Position numbers and translations under genes: made by a program. 64,000 bases of DNA from Sanghuangporus weigelae (taxonomy: Eukaryota; Basidiomycota; Agaricomycetes; Hymenochaetales; Hymenochaetaceae), in contig CP137319.1 of NCBI GenBank assembly GCA_033182465.1, positions 3,224,001 through 3,288,000 on the forward strand, written 5' to 3'. The notes under the pieces are model-generated. The model was not told where the DNA came from. It made no database searches and saw only the letters and a list, made by a program, of their open reading frames with translations. Below, one piece after another: positions 1 to 11,149 of this stretch. Position 1 is the stretch's first letter. Each line of letters starts with the position of its first letter.

Positions 1-503
1 ATGCTGAGGCCCTAGCTAGTGCACAAACCTAGTCTATTACACCTAAAATGAATTTACATGCATGAATCTGGCCTGTAAGAATTTTTCCTGGAGCCTGGGA
101 GTCTAGGGGGAAATGATGAGTTTTGAGTGATTCAGGCATGGCTCAAAGCAGCACATTCTGGTACACAATTTAACTCAAACTCAGTCTGTAAATTCATTTT
201 ATAATCATATTATCATTCTGGATAGCTTTGGGGAGGTGCTGGACCAGCAGGGATCACAGAAAAAAATGCATATGCAAGGAAGAGGCAAAAAACGATATTT
301 TTGCCTTTTGGGGGTCATGTTTTGCTCCATTTTCTCGATCGTTTTTCCTAAACGAAATCCCTTTCGAAAAGATGAATTTAGCAACTTAGATGATGTGAAT
401 CCGTTGAGATTTGGGTGAGATATGATTTTATCTGTGTTTTGAGGATCTCATGGCGAGAAAAGTGGTGAAATCACATGATTGCCAACAATTTTGCAACTAG
501 CTG
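1..503. mobile_element. Palindromic Tc1/mariner-type MITE, right half
   Basis: This is the right inverted-repeat half of a MITE whose left half lies outside the window. It ends with GCAACTAGCTG followed by TA at 504-505. Two full copies lie at 24846-25934 and 26847-27930. The short reading frame at 236-418 recurs in those copies with indels and is not a gene. The terminal 20 bases match the ends of the 1398-19056 element at 19 positions, so this MITE probably uses the same kind of transposase. Confidence 0.75.
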
Positions 504-505
504 TA

Positions 506-1187
506 AGATGCGGAAACAGAATGTTGCCAAAGTCATAGAAGATACGGCCATGGATCGCCTGAAAGCAGCTCCGGATATGACTATCCACGAATCCTTCGAG
601 AGTTAAGTTGAATGGGAGCTCAATTTGGCTCGTGATCCCTCTGGTCAATATGCTCAGGAGAACCACAAAGAGGACAATAATGCCAAGCAGATGGTAGTCA
701 CTGGTTCCCAGGGTTCCTTCATCAACATCTCCCAGATGTCTGTTTGCGTCGGTCAGCAATCCGTGGAAGGGAAGTGTATCCCGTTCGGCTTCAGACATCG
801 AACACTACCACACTTCATGAAGGATGATTTCAGTCCAGAGGCACCGGGTTTCATTGAGAATTCCTACTTGCGTGGATTAACACCGCAAGAGTTCTTCTTT
901 CACGCCATGGCGGGTCACGAGGGATTAATTGACACGGCTGTCAAGACGGCGGAGATTGGCTACATCCAACGGTGGCTTGTCAAGACTCTAGAAGACCATG
1001 GTACATTATGACGGGACTGTTCGGAACTCGTTGGGTAATCTCATACAGTTCGTCTATGGCAAAGATGGCATGGATGAGACTTTCATTGAGAGACAGAGCA
1101 TTAAAACGTTCGGTATCAATGATCGCGAATTCGAGCATCGCTACTGTGTCAATGTTACAGATCCAAAGGTGGCTTCCTTCTTATTGC
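506..1187 (+). pseudogene. RNA polymerase II largest subunit (RPB1) fragment
   Basis: Translation matches the inner part of RPB1, the catalytic subunit of nuclear RNA polymerase II. Recognisable stretches are [60 protein letters not shown] and [18 protein letters not shown]. Only about 220 of some 1,700 expected residues are present. A TAA at 603-605 interrupts the frame, the frame shifts near 1000 (LEDHG against the expected LEDVMV), and it shifts again near 1165. No intron is visible. It begins directly at the TA that ends the MITE and runs into a short-repeat array. It is a dead gene fragment; the functional gene must lie elsewhere. Family call is confident, the mode of origin is not. Confidence 0.85.
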
Positions 1188-1308
1188 CCGCCGATCGCCC
1201 TCTGAGTGCCCACTGAGCATCCTCTGAGCGCCCGCTGAGCGCCCTCGGATCGCCCTCAAATTGTCCGCCGATCACCCACCGATCGCCCGCTGAGCGCCCA
1301 CTGAGAGT
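1188..1308. repeat. Degenerate short-repeat array (GATCGCCCACTGA type)
   Basis: About ten imperfect copies of a 10-15 bp unit close to GATCGCCCACTGAGC. The same unit occurs in opposite orientation at 28236-28390. Neither array is coding. They resemble subterminal repeat arrays of DNA transposons, but no terminus is recognised here. Confidence 0.6.
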
Positions 1309-1397
1309 CAAACTTATTTTTTCTTTGTCAGAATAATAAAAAGAATTTTAAATTTCTTCCTATCAAAGACATAAAATTTCGGCAATAACTAAACTTA

Positions 1398-3489
1398 CAG
1401 CTAATTGCAAAATTGTTGGCAATTTGGAAAATCACGTGTATTTTTGATGCAAAGTGCATCCTGGATGAGCAAAAAAAAACAAAATAGTGAATATCTCAGT
1501 CAATACAGCACATAAAAATCTGATATAATCATGTAAAAAAACCTGCTCGAAAATGCGCTCCAGTACATATAAAAATGTCTGGGTTTTGTTGAGTATGTAC
1601 TTCGCTACTAAAAAGATAGCATCATAATGCTAAATCCTTGTCATGCCCTCCGTTCAGTGTAAAAATCATAGCTTGCCCAACATCATCCGGAAAAATCTGA
1701 TTCAAGTTTGATAAATCAGGCCAGCCCAGTGGGCACCTGTACGCAACTCCTCGAGGCTCCCTGACATGATTGTGGTAGTGAAACTGGGTGGTTTGTTGTC
1801 ACTCCTGCTCACAGAACTCTCCCCTACTTCATTGCATCTGTCATAACTCACGCATTTGGACACCAAAAAATCTGATTGTTTCTGCTAAAAAGACAGCAGC
1901 ATAGGCGCTTTCAGCCAAGACAGTAGCTGAGCTGACTTAGGCTTAGGTGTGGCTACATTACTTGTACTATCTACCAATCAGACTTGAAACCACCCCGGTG
2001 ACCATCCTCTGCTGAAATGTCACCCAAAATCATATCTGGGTGAGGGCGAACAAGGTCAGCTCGGCCATCATGCACTCCTGCTGCAACCAAACTGAGCATG
2101 CCCGCCAGGGCCGCAGAAACATCTCTCAGAGAAACATGAGTGTACGCACACGACGGTAGTCTTTTGTACGCAGCATCTCCCCGCACAGCAGCTCTCATCA
2201 CTTGTCCACAGTTCCCTCCTCACCCTCACCAATCTCTCATCACCCACAGGCATGAGGGAACCCCCAGTTGTTGGGGATGGACCATCATGAGAGACGAGGC
2301 ACCACGGCAAAGAGATAGGAGGCAGCAATGCATTTGAGGACTCACGTGTCGAGTCGCCACTTGATCTCGAGCCATCACCATCTTCACAGCCACCATCTCT
2401 ACAGCTTATGTTGAGCATTCATTCATGCAACCCCGGCGACACGGCAGAAGGCTGTCTAACGATTTACGGGAATGCATCATCACTATGAACAAGAAACTCA
2501 GCGCCTCTCAGATTGCAGCCTTGATCGACATACCCAAGACAACAGTTTTCCAGATAATACGAGAGTTCAAGCGCAACGGGACTGTTGCTGCGCATGAACT
2601 TGGTTTTTGTGGAAGGCCTCGAGTGCTTGATTATATCCACACCGAGGTATGCACATGTTGAAACCTGTCCTGGTAGCTGTTGGTTCACACCACGTAGTTC
2701 CTCTGCGGGTCACTAAGCAATCTCAATGACCGTTACATCGACGAGTTGAGGCTACTGCTCCAGGAAAGATGTGAGAAGGAGGTCTCGGATGCGACTATAC
2801 GCAGGTCCTTGCTGCGCGCTGGTTTCACACTTAAGAAGGTGGCTGTCTCTGTCGCTTTGCTTCCCCACGCAGTCCACGCGAACTGAAATCGTCGTTGTCT
2901 AGTTATCGAAAAGGGCTCTCGAGCGGAATGAGACTCTGCGTGCACAGTACGTCGCACATATCGCCTCTCAGTACACAGCGGAACAGCTGGTGTTTGTCGA
3001 TGAGAGTGCTTGCGATCGGCGGGCTTTTCTTCGCAACACTGCTTGGGCCCTTGAGGGTTGCCGTGCGTGTCGCAAGCAGTTTTTCAATAGGGGGAAACGG
3101 TGATTCTGCCTCTTGTGGCGCATTGCAAGCTTCTGATTCACTCCATTAGCTTCTCCGTCTTGCCAGCTATCAGCCTCGACAGGACAATCGACTGCACTAT
3201 CGTACAGGGCGCATTCAATACCAAATTGTTTGCGGAATTCATCGCCGGCCTGTTGGACAAAATGCATCCCTTCCCCGGCACCCAATCAGTCATCGTGATG
3301 GACAACTGCCTGATACACAAGGCTCCCGAGATCCGGGAGCTCATCGAATCTCGGTCTGTCTCACTAGCAATGCAAGTCGCAGCTTGTACTGACCCCTTTG
3401 CTTAGGGGTGTCAGGCTTGAATTTCTTCCTCCTTACTCACCAGACTACAATCCTATTGAACTTGTATTCTCCGTAATCAAGTCCAGGCT
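1398..3489. repeat. Left inverted arm of the composite element
   Basis: Inverted counterpart of 16966-19056. The outer 280 bp carry roughly eight differences, almost all C/T or G/A. The next 1.6 kb is nearly identical: translated frames agree except for one Leu/Pro change near 3309. Homology stops at about 3489, inside the last transposase exon. Positions 1398-2424 contain no gene that I can support; they are the subterminal and promoter-side part of the transposon. Confidence 0.85.
2425..3489 (+). pseudogene. Tc1/mariner transposase, left copy, 3' truncated
   Basis: Same gene as 16836-18030, in the left arm. Exons read as 2425-2646, 2698-2838, 2903-3099, 3150-3353 and 3406 onward. The N-terminal helix-turn-helix region, VFVDESACDRRAF (first Asp), VIVMDNCLIHK (second Asp) and PDYNPIEL (Glu) are present. 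Shortly after the Glu the sequence departs from the right copy and the frame closes within a few codons, so about 50 C-terminal residues are lost. The right copy has Pro where this one has Leu in MDNCLIHK. Probably inactive. Confidence 0.8.
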
Positions 3490-3740
3490 TTGGAGAATCT
3501 GACGAGTTTATTTTATTTCTTCTTGCAGGCAGGGAACCGTGCCTAGTTCCATAAAGTACTCAATATTCGTCATCGTCTTTGTCATGAGAACATACCGCTT
3601 TGCCCGAACGACTAATGAAGATGCTGGCCGAAAGCTGATTTTGATGAAGTCGACACTAAGCGTGTTTGGAATCACTTTTGGCCTTAAATGCTGGTGTGTT
3701 GACCATCATAGTAGTATGGCAAACTGACAATTTGATAGCC

Positions 3741-4070
3741 ATTGCATTTGATGTACAACTGGATAATGGACGCAACCCATCGGTTCTATCTTACATGTGC
3801 CTCATGAGAAATCTCGAACGTAAAATTAAGGTCCAGTACGCTCTCAATGAAAGACGATCAATACTCGTTGTTCTAGATTACGAGGGGGGCGCTTTGCGCA
3901 AAATGAACATCAAATTGCGACACGACATAATGATGTGCGTCAGAACGCCACCTCGCCGCAGTTTAAGAAGATTACTACAAGTGTTCTAGCATGGTACCTC
4001 GACTCCAACGAAGGCATTGGCAAACTCGTTAAAGGATATAGCGCTGATGAACACGATCGATGAACGGTAG
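3741..4070 (+). pseudogene. Decayed second copy of gene X (middle domain)
   Basis: The reading frame resembles the third and fourth exon region of gene X at 14538-16691. PSVLSYMCLMRNLER aligns with SSVVSYMRFMENLER, RRSILVVLDYEGGALRKMN with TRSTLVVLVDDGRALHKMN, and, in another frame, QFKKITTSVLAWYLDSNEG with WFKKIGTKIQPRYLESDVD. At least one frameshift and one gap separate the blocks. By eye about half of the residues match, far less than the neighbouring transposase copies. It lies just inside the left arm, as gene X lies just inside the right arm. Positions 3490-3740 and 4071-4259 hold nothing recognisable. Confidence 0.6.
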
Positions 4071-4264
4071 GTGCGATTGTTTACCTTGCCCCTTTCCTTG
4101 CATTGTGCGCTTATTTGTTTTGATTAGAAGTGTTCCATATGCTCAGGAAACGCTTTCACCAGTGTGGCCCAAGCAGCTTCAATGCAATGCTTGCATTTCA
4201 TATGTGTAACTGTAACTATAAATAGAGATTGTTGCCGGCAGAGCCAGAAATAATCAAAGAAGCT

Positions 4265-7214
4265 TGTTAGGACCAGTGTTTTTAGACGAGGTGGTCAGTC
4301 TAAGCGTACCGGAACAAGTCCCTGCTTATTCCTTCTGATGATAATTGATTGGAGACGGAACGAAGGTTATAGATGTACTACTTTAGAAGCGAGCGATAGG
4401 CTCAAGCTTGACCTCAGTAGTGGAACAGGGTTTCAATCAAAGGGTACAGTTTTCGATTGAGAGTACAAAATAATTTTGCTGAGGGACAATGCCCCGCTCA
4501 GCTAGCCCTTAAATAACCTATTTACTAAATAGTACCGACTACCTATTACTACCGACTACAGCCTTGCTATTGGTCTAGACAATATGTTTTCTCTGACACC
4601 AGTACTCTACTCTGGTGCCAACACCGATACTTTCCTCTAGTGTTGAATCACAATACTTCTACCATATTAGGAGGGTTTGTTTGAGTCCTACTACCCCGAT
4701 GCTTCGAGAAGCTTCTTCCGTGCTTCCTCCGATCTGCAATCGTTATCACATGTTAATTTCTCCTTATCTTTACCCCACGATCCTTCTCCGTTCCCAGACG
4801 GGTTCCCATGATAGTTGCCAAGCTATCGCTTCTCTGGCGCTCCGTTCCCGGGCCGAGCTTCTGCCGCTTAATCCTCGATCATGGGGGAGATAGTGATATC
4901 AGGGTTAGAGATCGGCAGAGCTTGCCGATCTTCTCCCGGCGAATGAGTGTACTCCGCTACACTCCTTCTGTGCCTCGCCGCGACTTCGATGTCCGATAGT
5001 TGTAGTCCTGGGCCCGTGGTTAGCCGTAGCCTCTGTCCAAAGTGCTCACGGCTATTCCACTCATCAACTGTAATTACCCCTGGCTCTGACGCTCGCCAAG
5101 CCTGCATTAAGCGTTCTATCGCTTCTTCCGTAAGATGTTCAATGTCCGAAGGTGGCCGCTTGTAAACTGGCCAATCTACTTCCACTGCCGTGTGACTGCA
5201 CAAGGTCTGGTGCCGATGCTGATTGATCCAAGCTCGCACGCCGACCTTTAATGCATAGACATCCCTATCGCTAAGCCATATGGATACCTCATGGTCGTAT
5301 GCACTCATTCCGTGGTTCGGTAATGGTTGGTCTTCTGTTCGTTCCGAGGGTCCGGGCTTATGCCGAATCTTGACATCGGCTGCTTCCCTTGACACTAACC
5401 GTTCCGTGAAGTTCTTCATGAGCCATTCCGCAAGTACCCAGCTTCGTTGGTAGGCCAAGTAACAATTGGCGCACACCAAGCTCTCATGTACAAATCTTCT
5501 AGTTGCACCACGCCGATAATGTCTTCGTTGCAGGAGTTCCGTATACCTTGCGACATTCCTTTCTTCCATCGCCGCCAGACTGCGTTCCGGCGGTGGAGTA
5601 TGTCCAATGTGCATATTAGTTAGTCCTAATTGCAAATCATTAGAGTCCTCCGTGTCTTCTCCAGACGATCCGTGGTTTGCTACTCTTGAGTCGCCACCAC
5701 TGTTCTGCCGTAGTAGCCTTTCGAAATAGTCTTGATTTGGCATCGCAACTCGGTGTGTAAAATTTAGCCCACGCCGCATTAGATAACCACAATTTTCGTA
5801 ACAAAGCTCTGATTCTCGCTTATGAAGCAGCAGTCGCTTTTGGTGAGTTTTTTTGAAGAGTATGCTTCCTTTTGATGAAGCGTCCATAAGTATCTATCTG
5901 GTCTCACGGCATGACTTTGCTTTCCCATGCCCATGAGATCGTGTCAATTGATTGATATCGAGATCGATATCTGTTCCCCTCTAACCACGACCAACATGTC
6001 ATTTGAGGGCACTACCGAAAACCAGAGTTTATGTGGGTCCTCATCCTCCATTCTCCTTGACTTGTTCTGAGATTGTCTTAGATATCCAAGTTCCTCGGGA
6101 TGGAGGTAAGAATTTTCTCTTATGTAGAGTTCATTCTCATTGTACTTATAATCGGGTATAAGGCACCCTCTCGGAATTGCGGGTGCCCATGTCTACATGG
6201 AATATGTCTGTGTCCAGAGCTCTGAATGAGCAGGCCATCGGCAGCTCTGATTTCTACCGGGGGTACTTGGCTGCCATTCGGCAGGTGGCACCCTGCATCC
6301 GCTGTCGTGCTGAGAGTGGACTTGTGAATAAATTCTACAGTGCTCTCACAGAGTCAACCGGTCTATTTATCTAGACGGGTAGTCTTCCCTGTTGTTCGTT
6401 TAGCTAGGGGCAACTAATTCTTAGACTGCATATGATATTGTTGGCCGTTGGGTAAGTAATGGAAGTTGATATGGATGATTTTGGGGTGACAACGTATGAT
6501 AGGTGTGATTTGCTGATAAGAGTCCTGAACTCAAACTTAATACGTACTAGGTTCTAGAAGCAGCACAGTAGCGGTTCTAGCAACCTCGCTTATCATTATC
6601 GGTCCTAGTAGCAACGCTCTTCGCAGTACTAGCAACTGCACTTATTCTTAACAGGTACTAACAGCAAACACTAAAGTAGTGTCAGCTACCTGTGCAATGA
6701 TGTATCTGAGTGATATGCTGATGTCAAATAAACCACAACACTAATATTCAGCAAGGGTGGGTACAAACAAGCACCTGACTTGAGTGCACCGCACTAAACA
6801 ATGACAAACACTTCTGTGTGCTTGCAAATCTAGGGTACTGAACAGTAATGAAGTAACAGTAATTAACACCTTAGCTTTATTACTGACTGCCTAATTTGTA
6901 CAGCAGTAACAAAAACTAACACTTTACTTAGACTTATGACACAAAGTAACAAACTGGAGAGAGATGGTGGTGGTTAAAGGTCAAGTTGCTCTCTCTCTTG
7001 GCGTGCTCGCTCGCCCGCCTTATATAGGCTGAGCTTACTAAGCATTATTAAGCATTACAAAGCAAGGCCAAGAAAATAAACTAAAAATAGGACTCAAATG
7101 CACTTGCTTATATAAGAAAAATTAGGTTCAACCTTCCTAATATAGAATCTGATTTCCGTCTCGGCTTCTTGTCCTGCGAGTCCAAAGCTCATATCCCTTT
7201 ATGGTATCCTAACA
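4265..7214. mobile_element. LTR-type insertion with TGTTAGGA/TCCTAACA ends
   Basis: A 2,950-bp insertion bounded by TGTTAGGA and TCCTAACA and flanked by 5-bp direct repeats AAGCT at 4260-4264 and 7215-7219. Such ends and a 5-bp duplication fit Copia-like LTR elements; the solo LTR at 35115-35537 has very similar ends. I see no long direct repeats inside and no pol domain, so it may be a non-autonomous member or a remnant. It carries one ORF on the minus strand (4868-5887). Positions 4265-4867 and 5888-7214 contain no supportable gene. Confidence 0.55.
4868..5887 (-). CDS. Uncharacterised 339-residue protein inside an LTR-like insertion
   Basis: A single-exon ORF of 339 codons, the only long one in the 2.95-kb insertion. 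I do not recognise the family. Visible traits are a lysine- and arginine-rich N terminus, two cysteine pairs (CYENC near residue 30 and CANC near residue 138) that could bind zinc, and a stretch around WINQHRHQTLCSHTAVEVDW in the second half. There is no signal peptide and no membrane segment. It has no gag, protease or polymerase motif. It could be cargo of the insertion, a host gene fragment or a fungus-specific orphan. The ORF is intact from an ATG to a TAA-type end, and 339 codons without a stop is unlikely by chance in this composition. Confidence 0.5.
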   Translation of the reverse strand: MDASSKGSILFKKTHQKRLLLHKRESELCYENCGYLMRRGLNFTHRVAMPNQDYFERLLRQNSGGDSRVANHGSSGEDTEDSNDLQLGLTNMHIGHTPPPERSLAAMEERNVARYTELLQRRHYRRGATRRFVHESLVCANCYLAYQRSWVLAEWLMKNFTERLVSREAADVKIRHKPGPSERTEDQPLPNHGMSAYDHEVSIWLSDRDVYALKVGVRAWINQHRHQTLCSHTAVEVDWPVYKRPPSDIEHLTEEAIERLMQAWRASEPGVITVDEWNSREHFGQRLRLTTGPGLQLSDIEVAARHRRSVAEYTHSPGEDRQALPISNPDITISPMIED

Positions 7215-7492
7215 AAGCTTGGACTGCCTCCTGATTAGGTCATGACACATGCCTAAGCATTGACTCATTGTAACGTAGTCGTTGATAGGGAGTCTGAATT
7301 GTCTTGCACAAATCTAGGCTCATACCCTCAATTCTGGTGCGCATTATCGGTCTGCTTCAGGTCAATAAGCGATTTGAATACCTCTGAACGGGGACCTTAA
7401 AGAAGCTCGTCGGACCCTGTATAGCTTAGACCAATTCAGTATAAATTGTATATGAGTGACGGCGTAGTCTCCTTAATCCATATCTTCTCAAA

Positions 7493-10400
7493 ATGCCTTC
7501 TCGCAACCCTTTTGCACGCCTTTCACACATGTGGTGCCACATGAAGAAGGTGTTGAGGTTAATTCGTAGGCCTCGTCAGATCACCATTGAACAGCTACAG
7601 TAAGTGTCAGCATTGATATCCAAGTTGATTTATCCTGATGCAGTATTAGAATCATAATTGAGACGACTATTACGACTAGGGTAGAGCCGCTTTTCTTGGT
7701 GATTTCGCATTGCTATCACCCTACGCTTATCTGGTATGGGCTTCTGTCATTATGCTCATGATTTTCTTTTCTGATCGCATTGGTAGAGCACTTACGAATG
7801 AGCTGAATCTGAGTTTCAAGGATTTATATGTCGCATCCCATAGAGCTATTGCTTGATAGTAATGACTGATGCTATGCTATTCCTGCTTGTTTATGTCCAG
7901 GCAATTTCATAGCCTGACACCGTGAGTTGTTTCAGGCGCATGTGGAGCTGGCTGTCCGCACCGATACGCTGATTACCCTGCATAACCAAGCCACAAATGA
8001 CGATCTGCAATGGAGGATGGCAGAAGTGAGTTTTAGCACTTTCTTTCAAGGATTTATAATTGCTTATAATCTCTTAGGAACAATCGTCGACTCATGCTAT
8101 CGGAGGAAGGAGTAGTTTGGATATCGGTCTGAAGCTCCTCACCGAAGCGGGATGTATTATGGTGGAAATTGGTAGCCAGGACGGTGTCCTTCAGGTCGGA
8201 AACGAAACGAGGCATCAAGCTTTTATGACCTGCATCGACAAGTATAAAAAACCCATCCCGAATGTCTTTCTCTCCAATGTGTGCAGTTTGATGATCGGCT
8301 TCAAAGAACTAGTGGTGAAGGAGGAGGAGGATCCGAATGCGGTCGATGTAATGATGGCGTTTCTGGCGGCAGTTCAATGGCGAATCCCGCTCTTAAAGGA
8401 CACAATCGAAACCATGTCAAGTAGCCTACCGTCACGGTGTAGCGCACTGGCCCCTCCTGTGCCAGTACACTCATACTATGGCTCCCCCTATACTGCAGAT
8501 ACCATATCCCAGCGCCGCCGACACCTCAGAGTGTGAGGGCATACTCCTATTGCACTCGGGACATCATTTGAGCACGTATCCATTGATTCCAGCACACGTA
8601 CTGTACTGCGGCGCCCTCCTATGACCCAAATCGATCCGCCGATGGCTCCCCGACACTCAGACAGGTCCGCCGACAGCTCCTACCCAGCACCAGGCACTAT
8701 AGGACACATCCCTCAGTGACTACGTGCCACCGATCTTATGATTTACCATACATACAGCCGTGCGGCGACTCTGGATGCCTCCGAGTCGGCCCCCCTTGGC
8801 GCCGATCAATGCGGCGGACACTCAGACATCCTCAGGTACCCTCGCCGACGCCTCCTACAGCTTATCAAGCAGTCCCCCATTGTCTAGGGAGCTATATATT
8901 GTCATATGTGCTTACATGCCTCATTACGACATATCTGCCACCAGTCCGGCAGTCCCCCACAGCACTGCCGCTCCGGCCACTCATATTAGTCACTAGGGAT
9001 CGCCCACACTCTGTATTGAGTGCCGCCGATGCATCGGACACCTCAGGGACATCGGCTGATGCGCCCTTTGTCTCATATACGCGATATCAGCCTCCGATCA
9101 TCGGTTCCGAGGTTTCCCGACTTCCCCCTGACGCGGCGGCCCCCATTAGACCATGTATGGAAGGTAGGCATGTGGTACATCGGCGTGCCAAGCCACCGAC
9201 TCGCGCCGCCAAGCCCAACTCCGCCGGCGCCCGTGTTATTGCAGATACTCAATATTTCATGTGATTGGATGCCCCCCTCACGTTGCCGCTCTCAGATTTC
9301 ACCTGGGCGCTCCGGCAGCGGCCCTTGGCGACCCAGATGACTCAGGAGATGTTGTCAGACAGTAGGATGTGTCGGCGACAGCAGTAGAGTATATATAGAG
9401 CTTATACTAGCTTGTAGACGAAAGGATAAAAAGCCTAGCAGGGATTCCAAGCCTAGCGAGGGTTCCAAGAGCATGTACCAGACCGAGCGCCAGAGTTCGA
9501 GATATCCCTCACTCTGAGTCTTCCCTCATGTACTGAGCCTCCCCCTTGACTATATACTATCCTTGACATCTCCTCTTGTTTGACTCCACATTCTACTTGC
9601 CTTCGCCGCCTCCGGTACGCCTCTGCCGCTCTGACGTTCAGTGATCCGGCGCCCCTCTATTCGACGTCGGCGACCCTTCGGCGACCCAGGCTTCTCATCA
9701 GACTCCCCTTCTGCGTCCTTTCCAGCCTTTCACTCCAGTTTATCCCATATATTGATCTTATACGGTCTTTTCCTTTCATCTATCGCGTTTACGCTACTGC
9801 GGCGGATTCCTGCGGCCTCCCCCTCAGTCCGGCACCCCTCTATTCGACGTCGGCGGCCATCCGACGACCCAGGCATCCTATCAGACGACCCAGCGGCGCC
9901 TTCTCCAGCCACTCACTCCATTTTATCCTTTATATTCATCTTATACACTTCATACCTTCCTGTGGCCGAGTTTATACCACGTCGGCAGCCTCTTGTGATC
10001 CCCCCTTTTGAGCGGCGGCCCTATTATCCTATTCCCTTTATCCAGCGGCATCCTTAGACCCATCCATTACGTCTCCGACGGTTCCTGGCACCTGCCGGGT
10101 AGTAGGTCTTTGAGAGTCTGATAGCGTCGGCATCCCATTTTTGGAGGTCCCTTCATACATTCAGCACCCTTAGTAGGACGGACATCTGTAGCACCTTCAG
10201 ATACGACACCGCCGACCGACAACGGCGGAGAAATCAGGTTGAAACTCTTGAGTTCTGTGTACGGGCTTTCCCTCCGGAAGAAACTTATGCGCAGGCAGCG
10301 GTTGACTTTTTTGTCAACAAATGCAACCCCATTCGGCAGCTTGGCAACAACGCTGCTCACCCGATAGACATTGGGATGTCATTCGCCTCGATCATTTTTT

Positions 10401-10693
10401 TGGTCGAGCAGGTTCGGATAAGCGAGAAGAATAAAACAGCCCTACGTCAAATCGCCTTCGAAATGGAAACTATTCACGATTCCTACCAAGATATAGAGCT
10501 CGGGTATGTCAGGCGGGAAGAAGAGGAGGAGCCGAAGAAGGAGAAGAAAGGGAAAGGGAAGGGGAAGAAAGGGAAGGAGAAGGGCGATACTATTGCTGTT
10601 TTACTCGGTGATACCCAAAAACGCACACCCAGAGTCAAGCCGTGGGCTAAGGAAATGTTCGTGCCAATGAGGACGGTTCTCCGAGAACCTTGA
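7493..10693 (+). CDS. Gene Y: unknown helical protein, interrupted by a solo LTR
   Basis: Possible exons are 7493-7599 (MPSRNPFARLS start, GTAAGT donor), 7936-8025, 8078-8437 and 10226-10693. The first junction does not keep phase, so one small exon is probably missed. A solo LTR with its 4-bp target repeat sits between 8437 and 10226, and the frame resumes in the same phase beyond it. Residues FLVEQVRISEKNKTALRQIA form an amphipathic helix resembling the helical bundles at the N terminus of fungal immune-type proteins. A charged Glu/Lys run (EEEEEPKKEKKGKGKGKKGK) follows near the C terminus. Function is unknown. With the LTR in place the transcript is probably disrupted. It lies in the cargo region of the composite element, upstream of gene Z on the same strand. 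Confidence 0.5.
8438..10221 (+). mobile_element. Solo LTR, NCGN-target group, copy 1
   Basis: A 1,784-bp fossil LTR starting TGTAGCGC and ending CCGACCGACA, flanked by 4-bp repeats ACGG (8434-8437 and 10222-10225). A TATA-like GTATATATAG lies near 9388-9397, as expected for an LTR promoter. No internal coding region is attached. It is highly similar to the inverted copy at 12601-14366 (a few per cent different by eye), so both are young. The ORFs inside it are GC-rich artefacts. Confidence 0.75.
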
Positions 10694-11149
10694 TCAGAGG
10701 AGTATGATTCAACGCCAATCGAATCGAGCGCAGGAGGGAGTGGCGAAGTTGTGGTAGAGGGAAAAGGAAAAGGAAAAGGAAAAGGAAAAGGGAAAGGGAA
10801 AGAGAAGGCGAGACCGAGTAAGAGGTGTTGAGTGTAAATGAAGGGAGGAAAGAGAAGAAGAGGAGATGATTGCTCCCACTGTGTACTTTAGTCCAAGCTC
10901 TGTGTCCTTTGCTCCTCGAAAGATTCAAAGAAAGAAAGCACGCACCACTTGGCCACACTAGATTAGAGATCCGGTCAGACGACCCTAGATGTTAGTCAGC
11001 CAAGCCTGGGTAAGATTCGGCTTGTCGTCCATATATAAGAAAGCCAGAGATGAATGATCCCCAGTACCCACTTTGTCTCCTCCCACCATCATTGTTATCT
11101 CCCTCCCCTACACCGATCTTCCCCACTCAAACTCTGTTTGAGTAGTGTC
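10694..11149. other. Intergenic region Y-Z with purine-rich tract
   Basis: No gene is seen. Positions 10750-10806 form a purine-rich microsatellite (AAAAGG units) that continues the Lys/Glu-coding composition of the end of gene Y. A TATATAAG at 11032-11039 lies about 110 bp before the start chosen for gene Z and may be its core promoter. Confidence 0.5.

Noticed and set aside
236-418. 60-codon ORF repeated at 25664-25849 and 27663-27845 as a conserved small gene
   Set aside because: It is part of the MITE inverted repeat, its length changes with indels, and the mirrored arms carry it in antisense.
2068-3149. Several 74-116 codon frames on both strands of the transposase arms
   Set aside because: They are identical in both arms because the DNA is duplicated; the spliced transposase explains the coding signal.
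8716-10057. Overlapping ORFs of 60-182 codons at 8716-10057 and their mirror images at 12765-14088
   Set aside because: They lie inside solo LTRs, are GC-rich low-complexity frames in several phases and lack domains or splice logic.
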